In this document: piece by piece, positions 1-7,592 of the stretch | Numbering within the stretch: the first letter of the stretch is position 1 | Layout of the letters: every line of letters starts with the position of its first letter | Source: Dehalococcoidia bacterium | GTDB taxonomy: Bacteria > Chloroflexota > Dehalococcoidia > GIF9 > AB-539-J10 | NCBI GenBank assembly: GCA_030603485.1 | Contig: JAUVXS010000007.1 | Location: forward strand, 1-22,679 | DNA length: 22,679 nucleotides | Reading direction: 5' to 3' | Made by a program: the position numbers and the translations under genes | The notes under the pieces: generated by a model | Seen by the model: the letters and a program-made list of their open reading frames with translations, nothing else | What the model was told of the DNA's origin: nothing | Database searches by the model: none

Positions 1-548
1 TCTGTATCAACGCCTTCCATACCGACACTAAGGATGAGATTGCTATGGTGCGCAAGGCAGCCGAGGCGGCCGGGGCACGTTGTGCGCTCAGCGAACACTG
101 GCTCAAGGGTGGTGATGGTGCCCTGGAGCTTGCCGATACAGTTATGGAAGCCTGCGAAGAAAAGAACGATTTCAAATTCCTTTACCCCACGGAAATGAAG
201 CTGCGAGAACGGGTGGACAAGATTGCCAAAGTGGTCTATGGAGCCGATGGCGTGTCATGGACTCCTGATGCTGAGGCCAAGGCCAAAATGCTTGAGAGTG
301 ACGCTAAATATAATGAATACAACACCATGATGGTGAAGACCCATCTGAGCTTAACACACGACCCGACCCTTAAAGGTGTCCCGAAAGGATGGACCCTGCC
401 TATTCGCGACGTGTTGATTTATTCCGGGGCGAAATTCCTCTGCCCCTGCGCCGGGACAATCAGCCTGATGCCAGGAACCAGCTCAGACCCGGCGTTCAGA
501 AGGGTAGATGTTGATACGAAGACCGGTAAGGTACAGGGGCTGTTCTAA
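1..548 (+). CDS. fhs: Formate--tetrahydrofolate ligase, 3' part (5' end outside window)
   Basis: This is the C-terminal part of the ATP-dependent enzyme that joins formate to tetrahydrofolate to give 10-formyl-THF, the entry step of the methyl branch of the Wood-Ljungdahl pathway and a source of one-carbon units. The frame is open from base 3, so the start lies upstream and the ATG at 45 is internal. Visible conserved segments are CINAFHTDT at the window edge, ALSEHWLKGGDGA, LPIRDVLIYSGAKF and the terminal block GTISLMPGTSSDPAFRRVDV, all characteristic of the family C-terminus, so the 3' end looks intact. The next gene on the same strand, a NuoG/HoxU-like Fe-S protein, begins about 80 bases downstream and may be co-transcribed. 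Identity is near certain; whether it serves acetogenesis or only biosynthesis cannot be read here. Confidence 0.96.
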   Translation, partial: CINAFHTDTKDEIAMVRKAAEAAGARCALSEHWLKGGDGALELADTVMEACEEKNDFKFLYPTEMKLRERVDKIAKVVYGADGVSWTPDAEAKAKMLESDAKYNEYNTMMVKTHLSLTHDPTLKGVPKGWTLPIRDVLIYSGAKFLCPCAGTISLMPGTSSDPAFRRVDVDTKTGKVQGLF

Positions 549-590
549 AGGGTGATATGCCAGGCTGGAAAGGTAACTTCTGCCCGAAAA

Positions 591-625
591 CTTCCTCTCC
601 CTCGAGGAGAGAACAAGGGGGAGGG
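591..625. repeat. Short palindromic element between fhs and the Fe-S gene
   Basis: CTCTCC (595-600) and GGAGAG (606-611) form a perfect 6-bp stem around CTCGA, with purine-rich GGGGGAGGG (617-625) on the right. No T-tract follows, so it is not a standard terminator. It resembles the inverted repeat inside aroKB at 5964-5998 (CTCTCCC / GGGAGA core). The right edge is the only Shine-Dalgarno-like sequence for the next gene. Confidence 0.5.
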
Positions 626-627
626 TA

Positions 628-1287
628 CTGGTAAAAGTTAAGAGCGTTTCTCTGACGATTGATGGTAAGACAGTAGGAGTTGCCCCAGGCGAAAAGGTCC
701 TGTGGGCAGCTCTGGATAATGACATCTACGTCCCCAACCTTTGCGCCATAAAAGAAGAGAGCGAACCTTTTGCTGCTTGCCGGCTCTGTTTTGTGGAGAT
801 AGAAGGTAAGGATGACCCAGCTACAGCCTGCACCACGCCTGTAACCGAGGGCATGGTGGTCAATACCAAAGGGACAAAGGCACTGAGGCTAGCCCGCACC
901 GCCTTGGAGTTACTCCTGGCCAGCCATCCGGTGGATTGTGCCCACTGTCTACAAAGTGGTTCTTGCGAACTTCAGAGGATAGCCAAGCATCTCGGCGTGA
1001 AGCTCAGAACAAAGAGGTTCAAGAAAATCCTGCCTGAGCTACCCATAGATTCCAGCAGTCCATTGTTCATTTATGACCCTAATAAGTGTGTGCTCTGCGG
1101 TAGATGCGTTTGGGTATGCCAGGAAAAACTGGGCAAAGGAGCCATTGGCTTTGCCTACCGCGGCTTCCGGAGGATGGTCACCACCTTTGGAGATGAGCCT
1201 ATGGGCAGGTCGGGTTGTCAGGACTGCAGCGAGTGTGTTGCCGTTTGCCCTACCGGTGCTCTCGTGTTCAAAAGCGAAGTCCATTAA
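628..1287 (+). CDS. NuoG/HoxU-like iron-sulfur protein ([2Fe-2S] plus three [4Fe-4S] sites)
   Basis: An electron-transfer subunit of about 219 residues matching the N-terminal part of NuoG, HoxU and the Fe-S modules of NAD-dependent formate dehydrogenases and hydrogenases. Counting from the CTG at 628: an N-terminal [2Fe-2S] ferredoxin domain with Cys39, 51, 54 and 68; a His-Cys cluster motif (His100, Cys104, 107, 113) typical of the NuoG N3 site; then two C-x2-C-x2-C-x3-C ferredoxin motifs (Cys154-164 and 197-207). No molybdopterin domain follows, so it is the short HoxU-type form. The start is odd: no in-frame ATG, GTG or TTG occurs between the upstream stop (574) and the GTG at 793, which would delete the first cluster. 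CTG 628, after GGGGGAGGG, fits the expected domain edge. Proximity to fhs suggests a role in formate or CO2 redox chemistry, which is inference. Confidence 0.85.
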   Translation: MVKVKSVSLTIDGKTVGVAPGEKVLWAALDNDIYVPNLCAIKEESEPFAACRLCFVEIEGKDDPATACTTPVTEGMVVNTKGTKALRLARTALELLLASHPVDCAHCLQSGSCELQRIAKHLGVKLRTKRFKKILPELPIDSSSPLFIYDPNKCVLCGRCVWVCQEKLGKGAIGFAYRGFRRMVTTFGDEPMGRSGCQDCSECVAVCPTGALVFKSEVH

Positions 1288-1339
1288 CCGGACTTAGCTT
1301 TTAAACGCTATTCTGTAACAGGCTCGATATTCACCAGCT

Positions 1340-2887
1340 TTAAAAGGAGCCGAGAACCGAGTCGGCGAAGGGTTCCCAGGCACGCCGCTCCTCATCATGC
1401 GGGGCTTCTACCAGCACGCATTGCTTTCCCAGAATCATGGTCGCCCGTCGCTCGCCATAAAGTTTCCATTCACCCATGCTCTCGCAACTGGGGTTCCCAT
1501 GACGGGCAAAGGCTGTCCAGGCATCCTGGATTTTCCCCGACAGAGCCTGGGCTTCCTCGCCAGAACCGGTGAAATTATCATCCAGAGTCCCGAAGACAAA
1601 CCCTATCTCCAGTGCGTGGCAAGAGCCAAGAAATCCATTCATTATTGGTGAAACCCAGTCGAACAGATACATGTAAGTCGGCTGCTGTGAGCGACAATGT
1701 GCCTCGGCAAGCCGGATGGCAGGTATGCGGAAAATCCTGTCTGACTGGATAGCACCAAACAATTCAGCGGGGGTGCCCGGCAGGTTACGCTGGCTACGAG
1801 CCTGGCGATAGGCTTCTATCAACCCAGCTGCATCCTCGCCCGAAATGAGATACTGGCAACGTCGCAGCAGTTGGGCCTCGTCCAGGTTGGCAAGATTCGT
1901 ATCCAAGAGAGTAAAAATGTTCCACTCATCCAAATTGGTACCAATCAGGACTGGAACATTGTCTGCCGAGCCGCCAGCAATAGCGTGGATCGGCAATTCT
2001 GGAAGCACATTGCCATCCACCACGGGCCTGAGAGGCAAGGCACCTATAGCCGATTTCGGATCAATTGCTCTAGCCATAATTTCAGCCTGAGCATTAAGGA
2101 GCTCTTGCTCGCTAAGAGACCGCAATTTCTCAACATCGGTCGGTTTTATATCTAGGATGTCGAGGAAGATAGCCGCCACTTTCTCAGCATGCTCTAATGA
2201 GTTCACATGATTAGCAGCTCCGCTTTGGAGGATAGCTCTGTGAAAGAGCCCGCGCGCCCCGGGCATCGCCAGCAGTATCCCCACGCTCATAGCACCAGCG
2301 GACTCGCCGAAGATAGTCACATTATCCGGGTCCCCACCGAAGCGCGAGATGTTATTCCGTACCCATTCCAGTGCAAAGACCTGGTCAAGCAGTCCCTCAT
2401 TTCCAGTAGCCGGTATCTTGCCTTTTGTGACCTCATTTAGATTAAGAAAACCCAATACGCCCAACCGATAGTTAATAGTCACTATTACCACATCACCGCG
2501 TGTAGACAGAATCCGCCCATTGTAAGCCAACCAGGAGCCGGCACCAGTGGTAAAACCACCGCCATGGAACCAGACCATAACCGGGCGCTTGGCACCATCC
2601 AGCCCAGGAGTCCAGATATTGAGGTAAAGGCAGTCTTCGCTTTGCGGTTGTTTTTCCTGTGGTTCTAGAAGCTGGATCCCCACGGGTGCCTGTGGGGCGT
2701 TAGGGGCGAACTCCTGTGCCGGTCTAACTCCGCCCCAGGGTTCGGGCGGCCCAGGCGGCAACCAGCGGCGTTTGGCTACTGGCGGTGCTGCATAAGGTAC
2801 ACCACGGAAAACGTATAGACCCTTTCTGAAAACACCCTCGATTTTGCCTGAGGTAGTCTCAACATTTGCTGTTGTAACTTCAACCAT
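1340..2887 (-). CDS. Type-B carboxylesterase (para-nitrobenzyl esterase family)
   Basis: A 515-residue alpha/beta-hydrolase that would cleave carboxylic esters; the natural substrate is unknown. The family signature is complete: EDCLYLN at 84-90, oxyanion-hole HGGGF at 108-112, nucleophile elbow GESAG at 194-198 with Ser196, acid Glu321 in GTNLDEW and His424 in the GSCHALEIGFVFG block. Length is usual for bacterial members. No signal peptide is visible, so it is probably cytoplasmic. The ATG at 2887 has AAGGAG five bases upstream and a strong promoter (separate entry). It is convergent with the Fe-S gene, about 50 bases away, and divergent from the acyl-CoA dehydrogenase; being monocistronic, its context says little about substrate. 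Confidence 0.93.
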   Translation of the reverse strand: MVEVTTANVETTSGKIEGVFRKGLYVFRGVPYAAPPVAKRRWLPPGPPEPWGGVRPAQEFAPNAPQAPVGIQLLEPQEKQPQSEDCLYLNIWTPGLDGAKRPVMVWFHGGGFTTGAGSWLAYNGRILSTRGDVVIVTINYRLGVLGFLNLNEVTKGKIPATGNEGLLDQVFALEWVRNNISRFGGDPDNVTIFGESAGAMSVGILLAMPGARGLFHRAILQSGAANHVNSLEHAEKVAAIFLDILDIKPTDVEKLRSLSEQELLNAQAEIMARAIDPKSAIGALPLRPVVDGNVLPELPIHAIAGGSADNVPVLIGTNLDEWNIFTLLDTNLANLDEAQLLRRCQYLISGEDAAGLIEAYRQARSQRNLPGTPAELFGAIQSDRIFRIPAIRLAEAHCRSQQPTYMYLFDWVSPIMNGFLGSCHALEIGFVFGTLDDNFTGSGEEAQALSGKIQDAWTAFARHGNPSCESMGEWKLYGERRATMILGKQCVLVEAPHDEERRAWEPFADSVLGSF

Positions 2888-2916
2888 GGTTTTCTCCTTG
2901 TCTGATTATGGACTAT

Positions 2917-2945
2917 ATTATAATAGCCTGTACCACCACCGTCAA
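2917..2945 (-). promoter_or_regulatory. Sigma70-type promoter of the carboxylesterase
   Basis: On the minus strand, TTGACG (2945-2940) and TATAAT (2922-2917) are separated by exactly 17 bases. Predicted transcription start is near 2910, giving a leader of about 23 nt that contains the AAGGAG site. Five of six -35 and six of six -10 positions match consensus. Confidence 0.8.
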
Positions 2946-3112
2946 TCAGTACCAAAATAGACACCTGACCGAACATCACGCTTTTTGCTCACTGTTTCCA
3001 TCAAAGTACTATCCCTTAAGTTCCAGCTATGGGTCTCGAAAATGGCCAAATCGGGGTGTGTCATAATTCACTCTTTTAGGCTAAAATATAAGAAAGGAAC
3101 AAGGAGCAAGCA

Positions 3113-4372
3113 ATGTTAGAGGTATTTTTAAACGAAGGGCACAAAAAGTTCAGACAAGAGGTTCAGGGGCTGGTCAAGAGCGTACCACGGCAGCTTATAC
3201 TGGATATGGACGCTGACAGAGTCGAGTTCCCCCACGAATTTGTCAGGGAAGCCGGTATGAGAAACCTGCTAGGCATCAGGTTCCCCAGGAAATATGGCGG
3301 CAGAGACCTGAAATGGGTTGATGAGCTCATCGAGGTGGGGGAGGTCATGAAGCTCGGGGTGCCTTTTACCTGCCTCGTCTCAGTTACCTCCATCGTTGGA
3401 GAAGGCTTAAATGTATTTGGGAACGAAGCCCAAAAGGAGAGGTACCTCAAACCACTAATCGACGGTACACAATGGGCTGGCGAGGCACTCACCGAGCCAA
3501 GAGGTGGCTCTGATTTCTTCGGTGCCACCACCGTGGCTCGAAAGAAAGGAAATCACTATTACCTTACCGGACAAAAGCGCTTTGTCGTCGGTTCTGAAGG
3601 CGCCGATTTCTTCCTTGTATTCGCCGTCACCAACCCTGGAGCCGGCCGCGACTCGCTCAGCGCTTTCATCGTTGAAAGGGACATGGGTGTGGAGGTAAAG
3701 CATGTCTACGGTTTGATGGGCTCCCGGGGTACAGGCACAGGTAGATTGGTCTTCCGCGATGTGCCTGTGCCCGAGGAGAATCTGTTGGGGAAAGAGAACG
3801 AAGGGGCAAAGATATTCTATAAATTGATGGTGCCGGAAAGGTTGCTCTCCGGTGGAGTGGGTGGCTCCAGGGCTATTCTGGAATTGGCTGCCCGGTATGC
3901 CAACAAACGGAAGGCATTCGGCCAGACCATACGGAATTTCGAAGGAGTGAGTTTCAAGATAGCCGACTGTATCACCAAGCTTGATGCTGGCAGTGCGCTG
4001 GCATACGCTGTGGCTAAGACTATCGATGACGGAGTAGGTACAGCAGGCTATCAAAGGAGATTGGTGTCGGAAGTGAAGAAACTGGCTACCCAGACACATT
4101 GGGAAGTGGTGAATGATGCCATGCAGATACTCGGCGGCATTGGGTATACCAATGTCTACCCGGTGGAACGGGCACTCAGGGAAGCCAGACTTGCCATGAT
4201 CTGGACCGGTAGCAGCGAAATCATGAACTTAATAATCCAGCATGAATACTATAAAGAAATCCTGGCGAAACTAATTGAGGGCAGAGATATTGAAGCCGAC
4301 GTTCCTCTTACCCAGGAAGAGCTGGCGGAGGAGAGGATTTACGAATCAGAACCCATCACCGCTGACCTATAA
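3113..4372 (+). CDS. Acyl-CoA dehydrogenase family protein
   Basis: A 419-residue FAD enzyme of the acyl-CoA dehydrogenase fold, expected to introduce an alpha-beta double bond into an acyl-CoA and pass electrons to ETF. Family landmarks are present: helical N-domain to about residue 120; flavin/substrate segment ALTEPRGGSD (125-134); beta-domain; RKAFGQTI (266-273); and the C-terminal flavin segment QILGGIGYTNVYPVER (338-353). The usual C-terminal catalytic Glu (IYEGT in medium-chain type enzymes) is replaced: the segment reads IWTGSSEI, with Thr365 in the Glu position. A Glu immediately before Arg in VPERLL (Glu242) sits where isovaleryl- and long-chain-type enzymes carry their catalytic base, so activity may be retained. 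The ATG has AAGGAG (3101-3106) six bases upstream. Substrate unknown. Confidence 0.93.
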   Translation: MLEVFLNEGHKKFRQEVQGLVKSVPRQLILDMDADRVEFPHEFVREAGMRNLLGIRFPRKYGGRDLKWVDELIEVGEVMKLGVPFTCLVSVTSIVGEGLNVFGNEAQKERYLKPLIDGTQWAGEALTEPRGGSDFFGATTVARKKGNHYYLTGQKRFVVGSEGADFFLVFAVTNPGAGRDSLSAFIVERDMGVEVKHVYGLMGSRGTGTGRLVFRDVPVPEENLLGKENEGAKIFYKLMVPERLLSGGVGGSRAILELAARYANKRKAFGQTIRNFEGVSFKIADCITKLDAGSALAYAVAKTIDDGVGTAGYQRRLVSEVKKLATQTHWEVVNDAMQILGGIGYTNVYPVERALREARLAMIWTGSSEIMNLIIQHEYYKEILAKLIEGRDIEADVPLTQEELAEERIYESEPITADL

Positions 4373-4399
4373 TATAGGAAGGGCTCAAATACAGGTCCT

Positions 4400-4424
4400 G
4401 GATATCGGGCTGACATCGATATCC
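4400..4424. promoter_or_regulatory. Perfect 8-bp inverted repeat upstream of the nitroreductase
   Basis: GGATATCG (4400-4407) and CGATATCC (4417-4424) flank a 9-base loop. No T-run follows, so a standard intrinsic terminator for the acyl-CoA dehydrogenase is unlikely. A consensus -35 hexamer TTGACA lies 13 bases downstream (4438-4443) but has no good -10 at normal spacing. A regulator-binding dyad next to an activator-dependent promoter is possible. Confidence 0.4.
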
Positions 4425-4512
4425 AACTGAAAAATACTTGACAAAGTAAGGTGGGGGAATAGCAGGCTAGGTTTTTAGAAAAACTAAACTGTTACGGAAA
4501 AGGAGCAAATTT

Positions 4513-5187
4513 ATGGACATCATCGAAGCCGTGAAAAAGCGCAAGAGTGTCAGGGGCTATAAACCTGACCCTGTGCCTAAAGAGATTTTAGAAGAAATTC
4601 TGGAATTGGCGAGCCGTGCCCCGTCTGCTATGAACACCCAGCCCTGGGAGTTCACCGTGCTCACTGGTGATGCTTTGAAAAATGTAAGACGGAGCAACAT
4701 TGCGCTGCTCAACTCCGGAGCGCCATCCAATACCGAGCACATAGTTGTGAGCTGGCCAGTGGAGAGCATTTATCGCCAGCGCCAGGTAAACCTCGCCAAG
4801 CAGCTTTTTCAGCTTATGGACATATCCAGGGAGGACAAGGAGAAAAGGGCAAAATGGATGGAGCGAGGATTTCGTTACTTCGATGCCCCGGCGGCAATCA
4901 TCGTCTCCACTGATCGCTGTCTGAGCGAAAGTGGGCCGCTGCTCGACATTGGCGCTGTGATACAGACTATCTGTCTTAGCGCGCTATATTTTGGCTTGGG
5001 GACCTGCATCGAAGACCAGGGAACGATGTATCCGGAGGTGTTAAGAAAATACGCCCACATACCGGAGTCCAAGCGGATAATAGCGGCCATCGCTATTGGC
5101 TACCCTGACTGGGACTTTCCTGCGAACAAAGTGGAAACTGAGCGGGAGCCTATACAGAACATCACCACCTGGCTCGGTTTCGACTAA
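4513..5187 (+). CDS. Nitroreductase family FMN flavoprotein
   Basis: A 224-residue member of the FMN-dependent nitroreductase fold, which reduces nitro compounds, quinones or other electron acceptors with NAD(P)H. The N-terminal FMN-phosphate segment KKRKSVRGYKPDPVP (residues 8-22) and the APSAMNTQPWEF segment (about 36-47) are typical. The C-terminal half has the expected DIGAVIQTICLSALYFGLG helix and IPESKRIIAAIAIGYP, the segment lining the flavin in this family. The insert around residues 70-120 is rich in charged residues and varies among subfamilies, so the substrate cannot be named. ATG 4513 has AGGAG at 4501-4505. The gene appears monocistronic. Confidence 0.92.
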   Translation: MDIIEAVKKRKSVRGYKPDPVPKEILEEILELASRAPSAMNTQPWEFTVLTGDALKNVRRSNIALLNSGAPSNTEHIVVSWPVESIYRQRQVNLAKQLFQLMDISREDKEKRAKWMERGFRYFDAPAAIIVSTDRCLSESGPLLDIGAVIQTICLSALYFGLGTCIEDQGTMYPEVLRKYAHIPESKRIIAAIAIGYPDWDFPANKVETEREPIQNITTWLGFD

Positions 5188-5309
5188 GCAGACATTTCAG
5201 TTGATTTATTCTGGCCTTCACCATAACAGGTAAGGCTCCCAAAAATCTGAAAGGTTTTTCACTTATCAGGTCAGTATCACAGGTTGGGCCACAGCAAGAT
5301 TATTGAAAT

Positions 5310-5343
5310 CGTTGCCAGGACGAAGTCCGTGGCAAGCAATCTC
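5310..5343. repeat. Palindromic repeat with GCAATCTC terminus
   Basis: TTGCCAGGAC (5312-5321) pairs with GTCCGTGGCAA (5325-5335), leaving one bulged G and a GAA loop, followed by GCAATCTC. The right-hand GCAATCTC end is shared with the elements at 6938 and 14083, so I place it in the same dispersed family. It lies about 25 bases before the aroKB promoter. Confidence 0.5.
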
Positions 5344-5358
5344 GTACAAAGTTAATTC

Positions 5359-5387
5359 TTGCTCTAATCTGGATTTTTCAATATACT
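5359..5387 (+). promoter_or_regulatory. Probable promoter of aroKB
   Basis: TTGCTC (5359-5364), a 17-base spacer and TATACT (5382-5387). The -10 is good (5/6), the -35 weak. The predicted start near 5394 leaves only about 9 nt before the ATG at 5403 and no clear Shine-Dalgarno sequence, so the message would be nearly leaderless. Confidence 0.5.
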
Positions 5388-5402
5388 GACGAAGATAACC
5401 AG

Positions 5403-7130
5403 ATGAAATTAGACAGGCGGATAACCAATCTCATTATCACAGGTTTCTCAGGCACCGGTAAATCTCTGGTGGCTAAAGAGGTAGCCCGGAGATTGAATTG
5501 GGATTTCATTGACACCGATGATGCGATAGTTAAACAAACTGGCAAGCCTATCGCTGAGATTTTTCACCAGGATGGGGAGGGCAGGTTCAGGGAATTGGAA
5601 CACGAGAAGATTAGGAAAGCTTGCCAGCAAAGGCAAATAGTCATAGCTATTGGCGGTGGTGCCATAGTTGACCCGCAAAACTATGAATTGCTTGCCAAAA
5701 GTGGGTTGATTGTGTGCCTGGAGGCTAAACCTGACACAATCTATGAGCGCCTATTCCACGAGGCTGCTCGTCATCCTGAGACAGAAGTTCGCCCCCTTTT
5801 AGCTAGCGATAACCCCTTGGAACGCATCAGGCAGCTTAAGGCCTCCCGACAACCTTACTATGCTAATGTTGACTGGACGGTTCATACCGACAATCTGGAC
5901 ATCGAGCAGGTGGCTGAGGAAGCGATAAAAGCTTGGAGATTGCTTCGTGTTGCTCACCCTGATCTTGGTCCTCTCCCGTCAAGGGAGAAGAAACCAAGCT
6001 CGCAGCTAGAGGCAAACGACGACGTTGCCTGCTTGGTAGAGACTGCGACTCAAATTTATCCTGTCTTTGTTGGTTATGGTGTATTGGACAAGCTAGGTGA
6101 AGAGATGAAAAAAGCTGCTTTGTCTGGCACTGCCGCCATAATTAGCGATGAAAATGTCTTCTCTCTTTATGGCAGCAAAGTTGAGGGGATCCTCAAGGAT
6201 GCCGGCTTTGCCGTTGGTTCTTTTGTGGTGCCGCCGGGTGAAGAAACGAAAAGCATGGACTGTGCTATTAAGATTTATGATTTCCTTGTCGAGCATCGAG
6301 CGGAGCGAGACGACATTATCATCGCCCTGGGTGGTGGCATGGTAGGTGACTTGGCGGGTTTTGTCGCCGCAACCTTTCTACGGGGCGTACCTTGGATACA
6401 AGTGCCCACCAGCTTGATAGCCATGGTTGATGCCAGCATCGGAGGTAAGGTCGGCGTTAATCATCCTGAGGGGAAAAACCTTATTGGTGCCTTCTATCAG
6501 CCTGACATGGTTTTGGCTGACCCTCAGACTCTCACCACTCTGCCTCAACGTGAATTAACCTCAGGCTGGGCTGAGGTTATCAAGCACGGCTTGATTCTGG
6601 ATAAGGAATACTTTCAATTTCTCGAGAGCAGTGTTAATAGTCTGACAAAACTAGAGCCAGAGATGATCACTCAGGCTATTGCCCGTAGCGCTGCCATCAA
6701 GGCTCAGGTCGTCAGTCAGGATGAAAAAGAAAAGGCAGGGAAACGCACTATCTTAAATTACGGACATACCGTTGCTCATGGTCTGGAAGCAACTACACAA
6801 TATAAGCGATTCCTTCATGGCGAAGCGGTGGCCATTGGCATGATGGGTGCTGCTAAGCTCAGTCAGCGATTAAGTCTTTTGCCTTCAGCGGCAGTGGAAC
6901 GCCAACAAGCCCTATTAGAAAAATTCGGCTTACCCACGTCATTGCGAGCGGAGCGGAGCAATCTCAAGTTGAGCCTAGCCGGAATAACTAGGGCCATGGA
7001 ACTGGATAAAAAAGTGAGAGGAAAGGCAATTCGCTGGGTGCTCTTACAAGACATCGGCAAAGCGGTAGTTCGTGGTGACGTGCCTCAACAGGATGTGTTA
7101 GCCGTTCTTCAGGAGTTAGCGGAGCCGTGA
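5403..7130 (+). CDS. aroKB: Shikimate kinase / 3-dehydroquinate synthase fusion
   Basis: One 575-residue polypeptide carrying two chorismate-pathway enzymes. Residues 1 to about 180 are shikimate kinase: P-loop GFSGTGKS (14-21), DTDD (37-40) for Mg2+ and shikimate, FRELE (62-66), GGG at 84-86, lid RPLL (130-133) and Arg149 before QPYY. Residues about 210-575 are the Zn/NAD-dependent 3-dehydroquinate synthase: GGGMVGDLAGF (310-320), PTSLIAMVDASIGGK (335-349), and predicted Zn ligands Glu391 (SGWAEVIKHG), His455 (NYGHT) and His472 (LHGEA). The order AroK then AroB is known from fused proteins in other bacteria. Two palindromic elements lie inside the frame: one codes the inter-domain linker (residues about 188-199), the other codes SLRAERSNL (513-521) after the conserved FGLPT. 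Both keep the frame open, and the final DKKVRGKAIRWVLL segment is intact, so the protein is probably functional. Confidence 0.96.
   Translation: MKLDRRITNLIITGFSGTGKSLVAKEVARRLNWDFIDTDDAIVKQTGKPIAEIFHQDGEGRFRELEHEKIRKACQQRQIVIAIGGGAIVDPQNYELLAKSGLIVCLEAKPDTIYERLFHEAARHPETEVRPLLASDNPLERIRQLKASRQPYYANVDWTVHTDNLDIEQVAEEAIKAWRLLRVAHPDLGPLPSREKKPSSQLEANDDVACLVETATQIYPVFVGYGVLDKLGEEMKKAALSGTAAIISDENVFSLYGSKVEGILKDAGFAVGSFVVPPGEETKSMDCAIKIYDFLVEHRAERDDIIIALGGGMVGDLAGFVAATFLRGVPWIQVPTSLIAMVDASIGGKVGVNHPEGKNLIGAFYQPDMVLADPQTLTTLPQRELTSGWAEVIKHGLILDKEYFQFLESSVNSLTKLEPEMITQAIARSAAIKAQVVSQDEKEKAGKRTILNYGHTVAHGLEATTQYKRFLHGEAVAIGMMGAAKLSQRLSLLPSAAVERQQALLEKFGLPTSLRAERSNLKLSLAGITRAMELDKKVRGKAIRWVLLQDIGKAVVRGDVPQQDVLAVLQELAEP
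5964..5998. repeat. Nested inverted repeat inside aroKB, encoding the domain linker
   Basis: CTTGGT (5964-5969) pairs with ACCAAG (5993-5998), and inside it TCTCCC (5972-5977) pairs with GGGAGA (5983-5988) around GTCAA. It encodes about residues 188-199 between the kinase and synthase domains, a place that tolerates insertion. The core resembles the element at 591-625. Confidence 0.55.
6938..6965 (+). repeat. GTCATTGCGAG...GCAATCTC palindromic repeat inside aroKB
   Basis: The element starts GTCATTGCGAGCG and ends GAGCAATCTC, with ATTGC/GCAAT outer arms. Read in the aroKB frame it encodes SLRAERSNL. Related copies occur between genes in this window (5310, 14083, 14905). The ATTGC-GAGCGGAGCGGA-GCAAT form is a common type of bacterial palindromic repeat. 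Confidence 0.75.
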
Positions 7131-7133
7131 CTC

Positions 7134-7163
7134 CTTAGCTCAATGCTTTGGCGAGCAGCTAAG
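7134..7163. terminator. Stem-loop after aroKB, possible terminator
   Basis: CTTAGCT (7134-7140) and AGCTAAG (7157-7163) form a perfect 7-bp stem, extendable inside by GCT/AGC, starting four bases after the aroKB stop. No uninterrupted T-tract follows on either strand, so termination strength is doubtful. Confidence 0.4.
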
Positions 7164-7226
7164 AATGCACTACGATTTTACAATTTAACATAATAATATA
7201 GAAATTTGTATTGTGCGCGGTACAAT

Positions 7227-7592
7227 ATGCAAATGCGGGTAGTAAATCTTGAGGAAAAGGCTCGTTTGATCGAAGAGCGACATAAGTACAAGCTGATAGC
7301 TGAGTTGAATGACTACCAATTCAAGCTGGTAAAGGCAAAACGTGAGTTTATATGGCATAGCCACGAAGAAACAGATGAAATGTTCTTCGTTGTAGAAGGT
7401 CAAATGAAGCTTGCCACTCGTGAAGAAGTCTTCGAATTAAAAAAAGGCGAGTTGATAATTGTCCCCAAAGGTGTCGAACATAAACCTATTTGTGATACAG
7501 AATGGACAGTGATGTTGGTGGAACCCTCCGGCACTTTGAATACGGGGAACGCTGGAGGTCCTCTAACAGATACAGACCTTGAATGGATTTAA
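7227..7592 (+). CDS. Small cupin-domain protein
   Basis: A 121-residue single-domain cupin. Motif 1 reads WHSHEETDEMFFVVEG (two His and a Glu in metal-ligand spacing) and motif 2 reads KGELIIVPKGVEHKP with the final His. Such stand-alone cupins bind a metal and act as isomerases, dioxygenases or ligand sensors; nothing here fixes the substrate. I chose ATG 7227 over the in-frame TTG at 7206, because homologous cupins do not need the extra seven residues and neither start has a strong ribosome binding site; ATG 7233 is equally possible. It is followed 84 bases later by a hotdog-fold gene on the same strand, with its own GGAGG site. Confidence 0.85.
   Translation: MQMRVVNLEEKARLIEERHKYKLIAELNDYQFKLVKAKREFIWHSHEETDEMFFVVEGQMKLATREEVFELKKGELIIVPKGVEHKPICDTEWTVMLVEPSGTLNTGNAGGPLTDTDLEWI

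Noticed and set aside
793..1287. GTG 793 as the start of the Fe-S protein
   Set aside because: It would remove three of four [2Fe-2S] cysteines and the ferredoxin beta-strands that are plainly encoded upstream.
3455..4099. 214-codon minus-strand ORF antisense to the acyl-CoA dehydrogenase
   Set aside because: It lies wholly inside a well-supported gene, has no recognisable domain and looks like a codon-bias shadow.
5964..6965. aroKB as a pseudogene because of inserted repeats
   Set aside because: Both repeats keep the frame, and all catalytic and metal-binding motifs of both domains are present.
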